Shown: one piece after another, positions 41,257 through 50,815 of the stretch
Position numbering within the stretch: the first letter of the stretch is position 1
Layout: every line of letters starts with the position of its first letter
DNA from: Chlorobiaceae bacterium
GTDB lineage: Bacteria; Bacteroidota; Ignavibacteria; Ignavibacteriales; Ignavibacteriaceae
Direction of reading: 5' to 3'
Length of the DNA stretch: 64,000 nucleotides
Assembly (NCBI GenBank): GCA_013824085.1
Contig: PNNF01000008.1
Coordinates: 1-64,000, forward strand
Position numbers and translations under genes: made by a program
The notes under the pieces: model-generated
What the model saw: the letters and a program-made list of their open reading frames with translations, nothing else
Databases searched by the model: none
Told to the model about the DNA's origin: nothing

Positions 41257-41290
41257 CTCTTATCATAATAAAAAATGGTAAGAGTTTTTT
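41257..41290 (+). terminator. Rho-independent terminator after the zinc-ribbon gene
   Basis: A 10-bp stem CTCTTATCAT (41257-41266) with ATGGTAAGAG (41275-41284), including one T-G pair, is followed by six T. It separates the nif3 unit from rnpB. Confidence 0.85.
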
Positions 41291-41376
41291 CTTTTACTAA
41301 CCTTTGCTCGAAAAATTTATTATATTCCAATCAAGTAAATAAATTTTTATAACAAGTTTCATTAATTAAGAAAAAT

Positions 41377-41789
41377 AACTGGTAAAGTTGCGCAATTGCT
41401 ATTTGGTGAATTCCAGATAGAGGAAAGTCCGAACTCCTTAGAGCGTGATGCCGGGTAACACCCGGGTGTTGTAGATGAAAATCTATAATAACTGAAAGTG
41501 CCACAGAAAATATACAACCTCGGATTTATTCGGGGAAATGGTGAAATGGCAGGGTAAGAGCCTACCGCATCGAGAGTAATCTCGGTGGTCTTTTAATAAG
41601 ATCCCTTTGGGACAAGGCAAACCACATCAGGAGCAAGGTTAAATAGGAAAATCTTCCGTAAAGGACGCAGTTGCTCGCTGCGATTGGTTTTCGGGTAAAC
41701 CGCTAAAGTTCAAAAGTAATTTTGAATTTAGAGAAATAATTGCACTCGTTTTTCGAGCAACAAAATTCGGCTTATAGACTTCACCAGTT
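41377..41789 (+). ncRNA. rnpB: RNase P RNA, bacterial type A
   Basis: About 413 nt. Conserved blocks are present in order: GAGGAAAGTCCGAACTCC, CTGAAAGTGCCACAGAAA, GTGAAATGGCAGGGTAAGAG with CCTACCGC, and the 3' segment ATTCGGCTTATAGACT. The 5' AACTGGT (41377-41383) pairs with ACCAGTT (41783-41789) to form P1, which fixes both ends. The RNA is the catalytic part of the tRNA 5'-processing enzyme. A U-rich run follows P1. The gene lies immediately upstream of recJ. Confidence 0.95.
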
Positions 41790-41810
41790 AATTTTCTTCT
41801 ACCAAATATT

Positions 41811-43532
41811 ATGCAAGCTAAAAAACTGAATGTGAATTGGAAAATTAAAGAAGTCGCTGATGAGACCGAAATTAATTTTCTTGCTGAGTCTTTGAGCATT
41901 TCCCACGTCCTCGCTAAACTTCTTGTTTTTCGTAACATCAAAAATTTCGATCAAGCAAAATCTTTCTTTCGTACTTCACTCGATAATCTCCACGATCCTT
42001 TTTTAATGGAGGATATGGAAAAAGCAACTACACGAGTAATTGAAGCTTTGACCAATAACGAGAGAATTTTAATTTATGGTGATTATGATGTAGATGGAAC
42101 TTGCGCCACTGCACTTCTTTACATGTTTCTGAAAGAACTTAATGCCGATGTTGATTATTATATTCCGCACCGAATAAAGGAAGGATATGGATTAACAAAG
42201 GTTGGAGTTGATTATGCAAAAGAAAATAATTTTCACTTAATAATTTCTGTTGACTGCGGAGTGACCGCAAGAGACGAAGCAGATTATGCAAATGAACTTG
42301 GTATCGATTTAATTATCTGCGATCATCACAAACCAAAAGAAATTCTTCCCGCTGCTTTTGCTCTGCTCGACCCGCTAAAACCTAATTGCAATTATCCTTT
42401 TAAGTATTTGTCGGGAGCGGGAGTTGCATTTAAACTTGCGCAGGGCATTTGTAAAACAATTGGAAAAAATGATTTGCTCTTTCAGTATTTGGATTTGGTT
42501 GCATTGGCTGGAGCTGCAGATATTGTTCCACTGATAGATGAGAATAGAACACTTGTAAAAGCTGGCTTGGATCTAATGAATTCTTCTCCTCGAGCAGGAA
42601 TAAAAGCTCTGATAAAATCTGCAAGAGTTGAGTTGGGAAATTTATCGAGTGGACAAATCGTCTTCACTTTGGCTCCTCGAATAAATGCTGTTGGTAGATT
42701 GAGTGACGCAAAAATTGCAGTGAAGTTATTAATTTCAAAAGATGAAAATGAATCGTTGGAATTAGCCAAACAACTTGAAACTGAAAATATTGAACGCAGA
42801 AAAATTGATGAAGGAACTCTTAACAAAGCTATCGATCTTGTTGAAACATCCCGACTTTTTGAATGCGAAGCTATAATTTTGCACGAAGAAGATTGGCACC
42901 CGGGTGTTATTGGTATTGTTGCTTCTCGCTTAGTTGAAAGATATTACAAACCGACAATTATGTTAACCACTATTGATGGCGTTGCTAAAGGCTCTGCAAG
43001 AAGTATTTCCAATTTTAATATTTATGATGCATTAAGAGAGTGTCAAGATTTGCTCCTACATTTTGGTGGACATGAAGCAGCTGCAGGAGTAGCAGTGGAG
43101 ATAAAAAATTTAGAAGAATTTAAAACTAAATTTAATGAAGTTGTAAAGAGCAGATTGCTTGACAAAGATAAATTATACGAAATTATAATCGACTCCAAAA
43201 TTAGGTTGACAGAAATTGATGCAAAGTTTATAAGAATCATGGATCAGTTCTCCCCTTTTGGCCCGGGAAATTTAAGACCAACATTTCTTGCAGAAAATGT
43301 AACAGCTTCTTCATATCGCATCGTGGGGAATAATCATTTGTTGATGTTATTAAGGCAAGAAGATTCAAACAAAAATTTTGATGCAATTGGATTTGACTTA
43401 GGTAGATTTGCAAAGAGTTTAAATGGAAATAAAACAACTTTTGATGTAGTATTTTCAATTGATAAAATGAGTAGAGAAGGAAAAGTTTTTCCGCAACTCA
43501 GAATAAAAGATATAAAAATACATCCCAATTAA
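41811..43532 (+). CDS. recJ: Single-stranded-DNA-specific exonuclease RecJ
   Basis: 5'-3' single-strand exonuclease in recombination and mismatch repair. It has 573 residues. The DHH metal site reads LIYGDYDVDGTCATALLY (motif I), ISVDCGVTA (motif II) and IICDHHKP (motif III). The DHHA1 domain carries LLHFGGHEAAAGVAV, and an OB-fold C-terminus holds 'FSPFGPGNLRPTFLAENV'. It is 13 bp upstream of ruvC, so recJ-ruvC-ruvA forms a repair operon. Confidence 0.97.
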   Translation: MQAKKLNVNWKIKEVADETEINFLAESLSISHVLAKLLVFRNIKNFDQAKSFFRTSLDNLHDPFLMEDMEKATTRVIEALTNNERILIYGDYDVDGTCATALLYMFLKELNADVDYYIPHRIKEGYGLTKVGVDYAKENNFHLIISVDCGVTARDEADYANELGIDLIICDHHKPKEILPAAFALLDPLKPNCNYPFKYLSGAGVAFKLAQGICKTIGKNDLLFQYLDLVALAGAADIVPLIDENRTLVKAGLDLMNSSPRAGIKALIKSARVELGNLSSGQIVFTLAPRINAVGRLSDAKIAVKLLISKDENESLELAKQLETENIERRKIDEGTLNKAIDLVETSRLFECEAIILHEEDWHPGVIGIVASRLVERYYKPTIMLTTIDGVAKGSARSISNFNIYDALRECQDLLLHFGGHEAAAGVAVEIKNLEEFKTKFNEVVKSRLLDKDKLYEIIIDSKIRLTEIDAKFIRIMDQFSPFGPGNLRPTFLAENVTASSYRIVGNNHLLMLLRQEDSNKNFDAIGFDLGRFAKSLNGNKTTFDVVFSIDKMSREGKVFPQLRIKDIKIHPN

Positions 43533-43545
43533 GAATTGAAAAATT

Positions 43546-44082
43546 ATGATAATACTTGGTATTGACCCCGGAACAATAAAAACTGGATATGGAATTATTA
43601 AGTATGAAAATGATTTTTTAACTTCAATAAACTTTGGGACAATCAGCATTCCCTCCAAAAAAAATATTCCTCAAAAACTTGAAATCATTTATGACAATAT
43701 TAGTGCTTTGATTAAAAAATATCGCCCTGACCAATATGCAATTGAAACTGCATTTTACGGAAAAAATGTTCAATCGACTTTAAAGATTGGCTATGCGCGG
43801 GGCGTGTCAATATTGGCTGCAGTCCACAATGGTCTGGAAGTGAATGAATATTCTCCACGAGAAATTAAAAAATCCGTAGTTGGAAGTGGGGCTGCATCTA
43901 AAGAGCAAGTAAATTTTATGATAAAGACTCTTCTTAACTTAAAGAAAGAAAAAATTAAACTTGATGAAAGTGATGCGCTTGCAGTTGCAATTTGTCATTG
44001 CTTCAAAGCTAAAGTTCCATTAAGAAAAGCAAAGTCTTGGAAATCATTTATCGAAATGTTTCCCGAAAAAGTAATTAATTAA
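43546..44082 (+). CDS. ruvC: Holliday junction resolvase RuvC
   Basis: Cuts Holliday junctions symmetrically with RuvAB. It has 178 residues. The first active-site aspartate is Asp7 in LGIDPGTIKTGYG; YAIETAFYGKNVQS holds the catalytic glutamate, and DESDALAVAICHC the C-terminal Asp pair. The 3' neighbour is ruvA, 15 bp away. ruvB is not in the window. Confidence 0.97.
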   Translation: MIILGIDPGTIKTGYGIIKYENDFLTSINFGTISIPSKKNIPQKLEIIYDNISALIKKYRPDQYAIETAFYGKNVQSTLKIGYARGVSILAAVHNGLEVNEYSPREIKKSVVGSGAASKEQVNFMIKTLLNLKKEKIKLDESDALAVAICHCFKAKVPLRKAKSWKSFIEMFPEKVIN

Positions 44083-44097
44083 ATTATTGGAAATATT

Positions 44098-44682
44098 ATG
44101 ATTGGATACTTAAAAGGAAAAATAATTTCTTCCAAACCAACACAGCTAATTATTGATGTGCTTGGAGTTGGATATTTGGTTCAGATTTCAATTAGCACAT
44201 TTGAAAAAATTTCTCAGTTAAATGAAGTCTCACTTTTTATTTACACGAGTGTAAAGGAAGATTCAATTACACTTTTTGGTTTCTATGAAGAATCTGAAAA
44301 AGAGATGTTTAAACTTTTAATTTCTGTGAATGGAATTGGACCAAAATCTGCGCAATCAATTTTATCAGGCATTACAGTTGATAGTTTGAAAGATGCAATT
44401 GAGACGGGAAACATAAATAGGATTGTTGCTATTCCGGGAATTGGCAGAAAAACTGCTGAGCGTTTGATAATTGAGTTGAGGGGAAAAGTTGATGAGATAA
44501 TTTCTGGCTCTGAAACTAACACTGAAGTAAGTTCAAGAACAGAAGCAATATCAGCATTAACTACACTGGGTTACAATATTAAAATTGCAGAAAAAATTAT
44601 TAAAGAAGTTTTGGCTGGTAACCCAAATTTAGGTTTGGAGGATTTAATTAGACAGTCACTGATGAGCTTGAATAAATCTTGA
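44098..44682 (+). CDS. ruvA: Holliday junction DNA helicase subunit RuvA
   Basis: Tetramer that holds the junction for the RuvB motor. It has 194 residues. The OB-fold N-terminus starts MIGYLKGKI. The helix-hairpin-helix motifs are LISVNGIGPKSAQSIL and IVAIPGIGRKTAERLI. The C-terminal domain III (EAISALTTLGYNIKIAEKII) contacts RuvB. It is last in the recJ-ruvC-ruvA unit. The 238 bp after its stop hold no gene that I can see. Confidence 0.96.
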   Translation: MIGYLKGKIISSKPTQLIIDVLGVGYLVQISISTFEKISQLNEVSLFIYTSVKEDSITLFGFYEESEKEMFKLLISVNGIGPKSAQSILSGITVDSLKDAIETGNINRIVAIPGIGRKTAERLIIELRGKVDEIISGSETNTEVSSRTEAISALTTLGYNIKIAEKIIKEVLAGNPNLGLEDLIRQSLMSLNKS

Positions 44683-44920
44683 AGCGATAATTACTTTTTA
44701 AATTTGTTTTTCGGAATAGGCAACAAAGGCGCTATCTGTAATTGTGTTAATCTGATATGAAATCAGTGTTAATTAGTGGAAAAGAAAAAAGTCAAACGTC
44801 GAATAACACATAATTTTTAAAATCCAAAAATTATCAATCTTTTATCCTCTTATTTGCTGGAACTTTAGTACAAATGGTACAATTTATCCGTTAGAAATTG
44901 AACAGAATTTTGATCTTAAT

Positions 44921-45577
44921 TTACTCAACGGTAACTTCTAATCGCCCAATATTATCAATGCTTCCGACGAGCTTGTCGCCTCTTACGACTTTGCCAACGC
45001 CCTTTGGAGTTCCAGTAAAAATTAAATCTCCTTCTTCAAGAGTCATAAAAGTTGAGAGATACTCAACAATTTCTGCGGGCTTAAACATCATTAAATTCAA
45101 TTTTTCATCTTGTTTTATCACATCGTTTACTTTAAGAGAAATTTTTTCTTCAAGTGTAATCTGATAATCTTCTTTTGAAATAAATTCAGAAACAACCGCA
45201 GACGTATCAAAACATTTTGCAATTGTCCAAGGATGTCCTTTCGATTTGAGTTTATCTTGCAGATCGCGAAGCGTCATATCAAGTCCGACAGCGTAACCAA
45301 TAATTGATTCTTCAGCTTCTTGTAGTGAAGCATTTTTTATTCTGTTCCCTATCAATAAAACTAACTCAATTTCATGATGCATATTCTCTGAGAAAGTTGG
45401 ATGTAATATTTTCTCTCCTGAAAAAATTAATGCTGAAGAAGGTTTTAGGAAAATTACCGGCTTTTCTGAAATTTCATTTCCAAGTTCTTTAATGTGTTCC
45501 AGATAATTTCTACCGATACATACTATTTTACCTATGGTAAATTCTTTGTTACAATTTTTTAATTTTATTTTTTTCAC
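44921..45577 (-). CDS. Fumarylacetoacetate hydrolase family protein
   Basis: This 218-residue protein has the FAH fold. Conserved segments are VCIGRNYLEHIKELGN, NMHHEIELVLLIG (acidic metal ligands) and GYAVGLDMTLRDLQDKL, plus the C-terminal FTGTPKGVGKV. The short single-domain form matches YcgM-like acylpyruvases or decarboxylases of aromatic degradation. No neighbouring catabolic genes. It is convergent with ruvA and diverges from the M16 peptidase gene. Confidence 0.92.
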   Translation of the reverse strand: MKKIKLKNCNKEFTIGKIVCIGRNYLEHIKELGNEISEKPVIFLKPSSALIFSGEKILHPTFSENMHHEIELVLLIGNRIKNASLQEAEESIIGYAVGLDMTLRDLQDKLKSKGHPWTIAKCFDTSAVVSEFISKEDYQITLEEKISLKVNDVIKQDEKLNLMMFKPAEIVEYLSTFMTLEEGDLIFTGTPKGVGKVVRGDKLVGSIDNIGRLEVTVE

Positions 45578-45801
45578 AATTCCTCAATAATTAATGTTGT
45601 AAATCCTATTCTGAAATTATTTTCTCCTTTATAATTTAATTTCCAAGCAAAGCTAAGTTGAATTGGAATTAAAGGATGACCAATAAAAATTTTCTTAAAT
45701 GATAAGCGGTAAAATAATTTTTTTATTTAACGAATACTTAATATTAAATAATTATTTTTGAGAAGAAAAACGATTTAATAATTAAAATTTAAGGACTTAG
45801 C

Positions 45802-47133
45802 ATGAAACTTAAATTGCTGATAATTTTATTTATTGCTTTCAACGTTATTGCTTTATCTCAAACAAGAAAAATTCAATACACTCAATACAAACTTGAGAAT
45901 GGGTTGACTGTTTTTCTTCACCAAGATAATTCAAATCCTGTTGTTGCAGTTACTCTTACTTATCACGTAGGTTCAAAGAATGAGCAAGCGGATAGAACTG
46001 GCTTCGCACATTTTTTTGAGCATCTTATGTTTGAAGGATCAAAGCACATTAAGCGCGGAGAAATAGATCAGCTTATTCAAAATGCTGGTGGTCAGCTTAA
46101 TGCTTATACTTCATTTGATGAAACAGGATATTTTTTTCTACTTCCATCTAACCAACTTGAGTTAGGCTTGTGGATTGAGTCTGAAAGAATGTTACATCTA
46201 AAAATTGATAGCGTAGGAGTTGAAACTCAAAGAAGTGTTGTAAAGGAAGAACGCCGACAAAGAATTGACAACCAACCTTATGGTTCATTATTCGAAAATA
46301 TTTTTAAATATTCTTTTGTTAAACATCCTTACAGATGGACACCAATAGGTTCGTTTCAATATATTGATAAAGCAACTATTGATGAGTTCATAGAGTTTTA
46401 TAATATTTTTTATGTGCCTAATAACGCTGTGTTATCAATTGCGGGTGATATAAAAATTCCAGAGACAAAGAAATTAATTGAAAAATATTTTGCTGATATT
46501 CCAAAAGGAAAAAAAGAAATTTTCAGACCTTCTATTGTTGAACCAAAAAAAACCGAAGAAGTACGAGATACAATATTTGACAATATCCAATTGCCTGCTG
46601 TCATTCAAGCTTATCACATTCCCAAACAAGGCACGGATGATTATTATGCACTAAACATGCTAACGACTTTACTCTCTTCAGGCGAAAGCTCCCGATTGAA
46701 TAAGCGATTAATCGACAATGATAAATTAGCAGTTGCTGTCGGCTCATTCCCAATTGCACTTGAAGATCCGGGTTTGTTCATTGCATACAGCATCGCGAAT
46801 ATGGGCGTTAAACCTGATCAAGTTGAAGCTGCAATCTTAGATGAAATAAAAAAAATTCAAACTGAATTGATATCTGAAGAAGAGTTTACAAAAATTAGAA
46901 ATCAGACAGAGACCGAATTTATTTCGGATAAAAATAGAGTTGTTGGAATTGCACAAGCACTTGCTAAATATCATCTCTTCTTTGGTGATGCAAATTTAAT
47001 TAATACTGAGCTTGAGCGATTTATGAAAGTTACACGCGAAGATATAAAGCGAGTTGCAAATATATATTTGACTAAAGAAAATAGAACAGTGCTTTACTAT
47101 CTTCCTAAGAATCAGAAAGGAGTTCAACAATGA
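45802..47133 (+). CDS. M16 family zinc metallopeptidase, catalytic subunit
   Basis: Exported peptidase of 443 residues with a signal peptide (about 1-19). The inverted zinc motif HxxEH is His70-Phe-Phe-Glu73-His74 (FAHFFEHLMFEGSK), and the downstream Glu is in SVVKEERRQRIDN. It pairs with the following gene, which it overlaps by 4 bp (ATGA at 47130-47133). Such pairs form heterodimers like the mitochondrial processing peptidase, with one active and one inactive subunit. Expected location is the periplasm. Confidence 0.94.
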   Translation: MKLKLLIILFIAFNVIALSQTRKIQYTQYKLENGLTVFLHQDNSNPVVAVTLTYHVGSKNEQADRTGFAHFFEHLMFEGSKHIKRGEIDQLIQNAGGQLNAYTSFDETGYFFLLPSNQLELGLWIESERMLHLKIDSVGVETQRSVVKEERRQRIDNQPYGSLFENIFKYSFVKHPYRWTPIGSFQYIDKATIDEFIEFYNIFYVPNNAVLSIAGDIKIPETKKLIEKYFADIPKGKKEIFRPSIVEPKKTEEVRDTIFDNIQLPAVIQAYHIPKQGTDDYYALNMLTTLLSSGESSRLNKRLIDNDKLAVAVGSFPIALEDPGLFIAYSIANMGVKPDQVEAAILDEIKKIQTELISEEEFTKIRNQTETEFISDKNRVVGIAQALAKYHLFFGDANLINTELERFMKVTREDIKRVANIYLTKENRTVLYYLPKNQKGVQQ

Positions 47134-49211
47134 AAAATTTAAATTTTAAAATTGTTGCTGTTTTATTAATCCTAATAAGTGGTTTTTCAGTAGCTCAAAA
47201 ATTAGATAGAAGCGTTGTTCCACAGCCTGGACCAGCACCAGTAATTAATATTCCTGATGCACAAACATTCACACTAAAAAATGGATTAAAAGTTTTTGTT
47301 GTTCCAAATAATAAACTCCCTCTTGTTGCATTTAACTTGATTGTTGATCGTGATCCGATTTTGGAAAAAGAAAATGCAGGTTACATTAGTGTTGCGGGTC
47401 AGTTGATGCGAACAGGAACAACCACAAGAACAAAAGATCAAATCGATAATGAGATTGATTTGATTGGTGCTACGTTGAATGCTTCTTCGAGTTCTATTTA
47501 TGCTTCTTCGTTGAAAAAAAATGTGCCCAAACTTTTGGAACTAATGTCCGATATTACTATTAACGCAAAATTCAAACAAGATGAACTTGACAAAATTTTG
47601 CAGAGAACTAAATCTGGTTTAGCTGCAAGAAAAGAAAATCCTGATCAGATTTCACAAGTAGTTCGGAAAAAAGTTTATTATGGTGAAGGGCATCCATACT
47701 CAGAATCTGAAACTGAAAGCAGTGTAAAAAATATTACGCTGGAACTTTGTCAAAATTATTACAATAATTTTTTCAGACCTAACATTTCATACTTAGCAGT
47801 TGTTGGTGATATTACTTTGAAAGAAGCGCAAGAATTAGTTGAAAAATATTTTTCAAAATGGGAAGCGAAAGATGTTCCCAAATTTAGTTTCAATCAGCCT
47901 ACTGCTCCAATAGTCTCAAAAATTTCTTTAGTTGATAGACCAAATTCAGTTCAATCAACTATCGTTGTAGGACATCCAATTAATCTTCCAAGAAATAGTC
48001 CCGATGTATTAAAAGCCTCAGTTACAAATACGATTCTCGGTGGTGGAGTGTTCAGACTTTTTGAAAATTTACGTGAGAAGCATGGTTATACTTATGGTGC
48101 TTACTCGATGTTAGGAACAGATGAATTGGTCGGACATTTTTCTGTTTTTACAAGTACAAGAAATGAAGTTACTGACAGTGCTGTCGGGCAAATTTTATTT
48201 GAGATGAAAAGAATTAGGAATGAAGCGGTGCCTGAAGATGAGTTACAAAAAGCAATAAATTATATGTCGGGAAGTTTTGCATTATCATTAGAAAATCCTC
48301 AGACAATTGCAAACTTTGCTGTGAATATTGATCGCTACAAACTTCCGAAAAACTTTTATAAAGATTATTTGAAAAATATTTCTGTAATTACTTCGGAGGA
48401 TGTTAAAGCTGCTGCTGCAAAATTTATTCGTCCCGATAATTCTCATATTATCGTTGTTGGAAAAGCTGCTGAGATAGCTGATAAACTTAAAAGATTTTCT
48501 GTTACCAAGATAGATTATTACGATGCTGACGGAAACAAAGTTGATATTGCTGCTTTGAAAATTCCCGCAGGACTAACAGCCAAAGAAGTTATTGATAGGC
48601 ATTTAGTAGCAATTGGCGGAAGAGAAAATATCTTGAAGATAAAAGATAAAACAACTAAGATGAGTACAACATTCAATGGAATGAAATTGAATATTGAACT
48701 TCTCCAAAAAGCACCCAATAAATTGAAACAGACAACATCATTTTCTGGACAAGAACAAGTAACAATTTTTGATGGCGAAAGAGGAATTCAAAAAACAATG
48801 ATGGGCACGCAGGAAGTGCTTGGAAAAGAGTTAGAAGTTTTCAAAGCTGAAGCATCAATGGATTTATTACTCGATCTCGAGAAACACAATGTTAAAGCTG
48901 AGTTAAAGAGTATGGAAAAAATTGGTGGGAAAGATGCTTACAAAATTGAATTAGTCTTTCCACTCGGAACAATTGTAGCTCAATATTTTGATGTTGAATC
49001 TGGTTTAAAAGTTCGCGATGTTAAAGAAGTAGAAACTCCACAAGGACCAATGTCAATCTCAACTGATTATTCTGATTACAAAGAAATTGAAGGAATAAAA
49101 TTTCCGTCAGTTGTAAAACAAAATTTAGGCCCAATGGTTTTTGAAATGAAAGTCGATTCTGTATTGATTAACACTGGCTTGAGTGATAACTTATTTGTGA
49201 TAACAAAGTAA
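47130..49211 (+). CDS. M16 family protein without zinc motif, with extra C-terminal domain
   Basis: This 693-residue protein has a signal peptide (about 1-22). The M16 domain (about 45-470) lacks HxxEH: the equivalent position reads AGYISVAGQLMRTG, so it is the non-catalytic partner of the upstream peptidase. The second half has the 'RLFENLREKHGYTYGAYS' signature that shapes the substrate chamber. A further domain (about 490-693, IGGRENILKIKDKTTKM and onward) resembles outer-membrane lipoprotein-sorting (LolA/LolB-like) folds. This fusion recurs in Bacteroidota. It is translationally coupled to the active subunit. Confidence 0.9.
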   Translation: MKNLNFKIVAVLLILISGFSVAQKLDRSVVPQPGPAPVINIPDAQTFTLKNGLKVFVVPNNKLPLVAFNLIVDRDPILEKENAGYISVAGQLMRTGTTTRTKDQIDNEIDLIGATLNASSSSIYASSLKKNVPKLLELMSDITINAKFKQDELDKILQRTKSGLAARKENPDQISQVVRKKVYYGEGHPYSESETESSVKNITLELCQNYYNNFFRPNISYLAVVGDITLKEAQELVEKYFSKWEAKDVPKFSFNQPTAPIVSKISLVDRPNSVQSTIVVGHPINLPRNSPDVLKASVTNTILGGGVFRLFENLREKHGYTYGAYSMLGTDELVGHFSVFTSTRNEVTDSAVGQILFEMKRIRNEAVPEDELQKAINYMSGSFALSLENPQTIANFAVNIDRYKLPKNFYKDYLKNISVITSEDVKAAAAKFIRPDNSHIIVVGKAAEIADKLKRFSVTKIDYYDADGNKVDIAALKIPAGLTAKEVIDRHLVAIGGRENILKIKDKTTKMSTTFNGMKLNIELLQKAPNKLKQTTSFSGQEQVTIFDGERGIQKTMMGTQEVLGKELEVFKAEASMDLLLDLEKHNVKAELKSMEKIGGKDAYKIELVFPLGTIVAQYFDVESGLKVRDVKEVETPQGPMSISTDYSDYKEIEGIKFPSVVKQNLGPMVFEMKVDSVLINTGLSDNLFVITK

Positions 49212-49234
49212 CTTGTTCGGTAAAATGATTAAAG

Positions 49235-49270
49235 AAAGGTTGTCCCAACAATGAGACAACCTTTTTTTTT
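49235..49270. terminator. Bidirectional terminator between the M16 pair and the phosphatase gene
   Basis: A 10-bp perfect stem AAAGGTTGTC (49235-49244) with GACAACCTTT (49255-49264). On the plus strand it runs into nine T; on the minus strand the tail is also U-rich. It lies between convergent genes and can stop both. Confidence 0.88.
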
Positions 49271-50651
49271 ACTTAGCATAAATTTTGTGACTAACTACAA
49301 TTTCCCCTTTATCATCAACGATTTCTAAGATTGCGAAATCTTTTTCTTCATAAAAAAATCTTACTCTGCCATAAGCATATCCATCTCCAGCATAGCTTCC
49401 TTTATTCCAAATTTTTAATCCTTCGTTGCTCATTCGTTGGTCAAGCTTGGAATTTCTAACATCAAGATTTGCAGAACTAATTTCTGGAAAAATAGAATTT
49501 GTTCCATCATCAATGTAAGATGAATGAGAATCGCCGGTAACAAAAATTACATTTTGAATATCATTCTCTTTAATAGTTCTTGTTACGAATTGAAGATCCT
49601 CAGGAAAACCCGCCCACTTGTCAACAGCATCATTTGTAATCCATCGAAATTTATTTTTGAGCGAATCATTATCAAACACTTCGATATATCGTTGATTAAA
49701 AATAACTGATGAGACAATTACTTTCCATTTTGCAGTAGAATTTTTTAATGACTCTGCTAACCAATCTCGCTGATTTTGTCCGGTTATTTCAAATCCCGCC
49801 AATATTGAATGTCCTTTAGGTGGAGAAAATTTACCTCGTCTCACACTCACGGTATCATTAATATTTCTTTGTGAGCGCAGATCGAGCACAAAAAACTCTA
49901 CATCACCAAACTGAAATTTTTGCCAAATGCCATTGTCGGGATTTGCGAGTGGATAATGAGGAAATAATTTTTTATAAATTTCAATCGTGTTGGCTTTTGC
50001 TTTGTCGGTGCCATCGGGATTGTTAGCGGCAAAATCGTGATCATCATAAGTATAAGCAATTGGAGTTTTTGAAAGGATCAAACTTCCGAAAGGATAATCA
50101 TAAGAGTAACGAGAATCAAAAGCTTTTGCAAGCAAATCTTTTCTTTCGTTGAAGCGATAGTTCCATCTTCTTTCAGTCGTGTCGGGATAAGTCCAATCTC
50201 CCAATTGTAAAAATAATCTCAAAGAATCTTTCGCCATAACTGGAAAAATTGTTGGCTGCCATTGCGAATAACCTGATTGTTGACAAGCGCCAAAGCCAAA
50301 AGAAAAATTTGTTCTCTTCTCTTTGGGAAAAGTTTTGAACGAGTGAATTTTCCAATCAGGTGTGCCATCAACTATTGCACGATAATAATATTTTTTATTG
50401 GGGACAAGATTGGATTGATAAATTTTTGTATAAAAAAATACTGAGTCAGTAGATTGAATAAGAGTTTTTTTTGAATACTTAAAATCTTGCGTAAAAGAAT
50501 ATTCGATTTCTGCTTCTTGAACTCCAAATGTTTTTAATACAAAGACAGCTGAAGTTTCAGTTACTCCACCAACAAACGGACCATACTCTACTTGTGCAAA
50601 GTTAAGAGTAGTCAATAAAATGAAGACCAAAGTCGCACTAGTTAATTTCAT
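49269..50651 (-). CDS. PhoD-like metallophosphatase
   Basis: Exported phosphatase of 460 residues. A signal peptide (about 1-19) is followed by a fibronectin-like N-terminal domain (about 20-110, GPFVGGVTETSAVFVL) and the metallophosphatase domain. Metal ligands are in FGFGACQQSGYSQ, FLQLGDWTYPDTT and AYTYDDHDFAANNPDG, and in the late 'VTGDSHSSYIDDG'. This is the PhoD/alkaline phosphatase D layout. It probably releases phosphate from esters in the periplasm. No pho box was identified. Confidence 0.92.
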   Translation of the reverse strand: MKLTSATLVFILLTTLNFAQVEYGPFVGGVTETSAVFVLKTFGVQEAEIEYSFTQDFKYSKKTLIQSTDSVFFYTKIYQSNLVPNKKYYYRAIVDGTPDWKIHSFKTFPKEKRTNFSFGFGACQQSGYSQWQPTIFPVMAKDSLRLFLQLGDWTYPDTTERRWNYRFNERKDLLAKAFDSRYSYDYPFGSLILSKTPIAYTYDDHDFAANNPDGTDKAKANTIEIYKKLFPHYPLANPDNGIWQKFQFGDVEFFVLDLRSQRNINDTVSVRRGKFSPPKGHSILAGFEITGQNQRDWLAESLKNSTAKWKVIVSSVIFNQRYIEVFDNDSLKNKFRWITNDAVDKWAGFPEDLQFVTRTIKENDIQNVIFVTGDSHSSYIDDGTNSIFPEISSANLDVRNSKLDQRMSNEGLKIWNKGSYAGDGYAYGRVRFFYEEKDFAILEIVDDKGEIVVSHKIYAK

Positions 50652-50728
50652 AAAAATAATCCCATTTCTTTATTTTGTTAACCCAAAATTAATTAATTAA
50701 GATTAAGTTATCATTAAATTTTCGCGCT

Positions 50729-50815
50729 ATGATGAATAATAAATTTAAAGTAATTCTCTTCGATCTTGGGAATGTTCTGATTACTTTTAGTTGTGATGTT
50801 GCAATTGAAGGATAA
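50729..50815 (+). pseudogene. N-terminal fragment of a HAD-superfamily hydrolase
   Basis: A 28-codon open stretch encodes KVILFDLGNVLITF, the DxGN/DxDxT-like motif I at the start of many HAD hydrolases. It ends at a TAA after SCDVAIEG. The other HAD motifs do not follow; an IS-type transposase remnant begins at the next base. It is most likely a truncated gene left after an insertion. It is too short to be a working enzyme. Confidence 0.6.

Noticed and set aside
44683-44920. Gene or RNA in the gap after ruvA
   Set aside because: No open frame with coding features and no conserved RNA motif; only a short CTGAT/ATCAG repeat.
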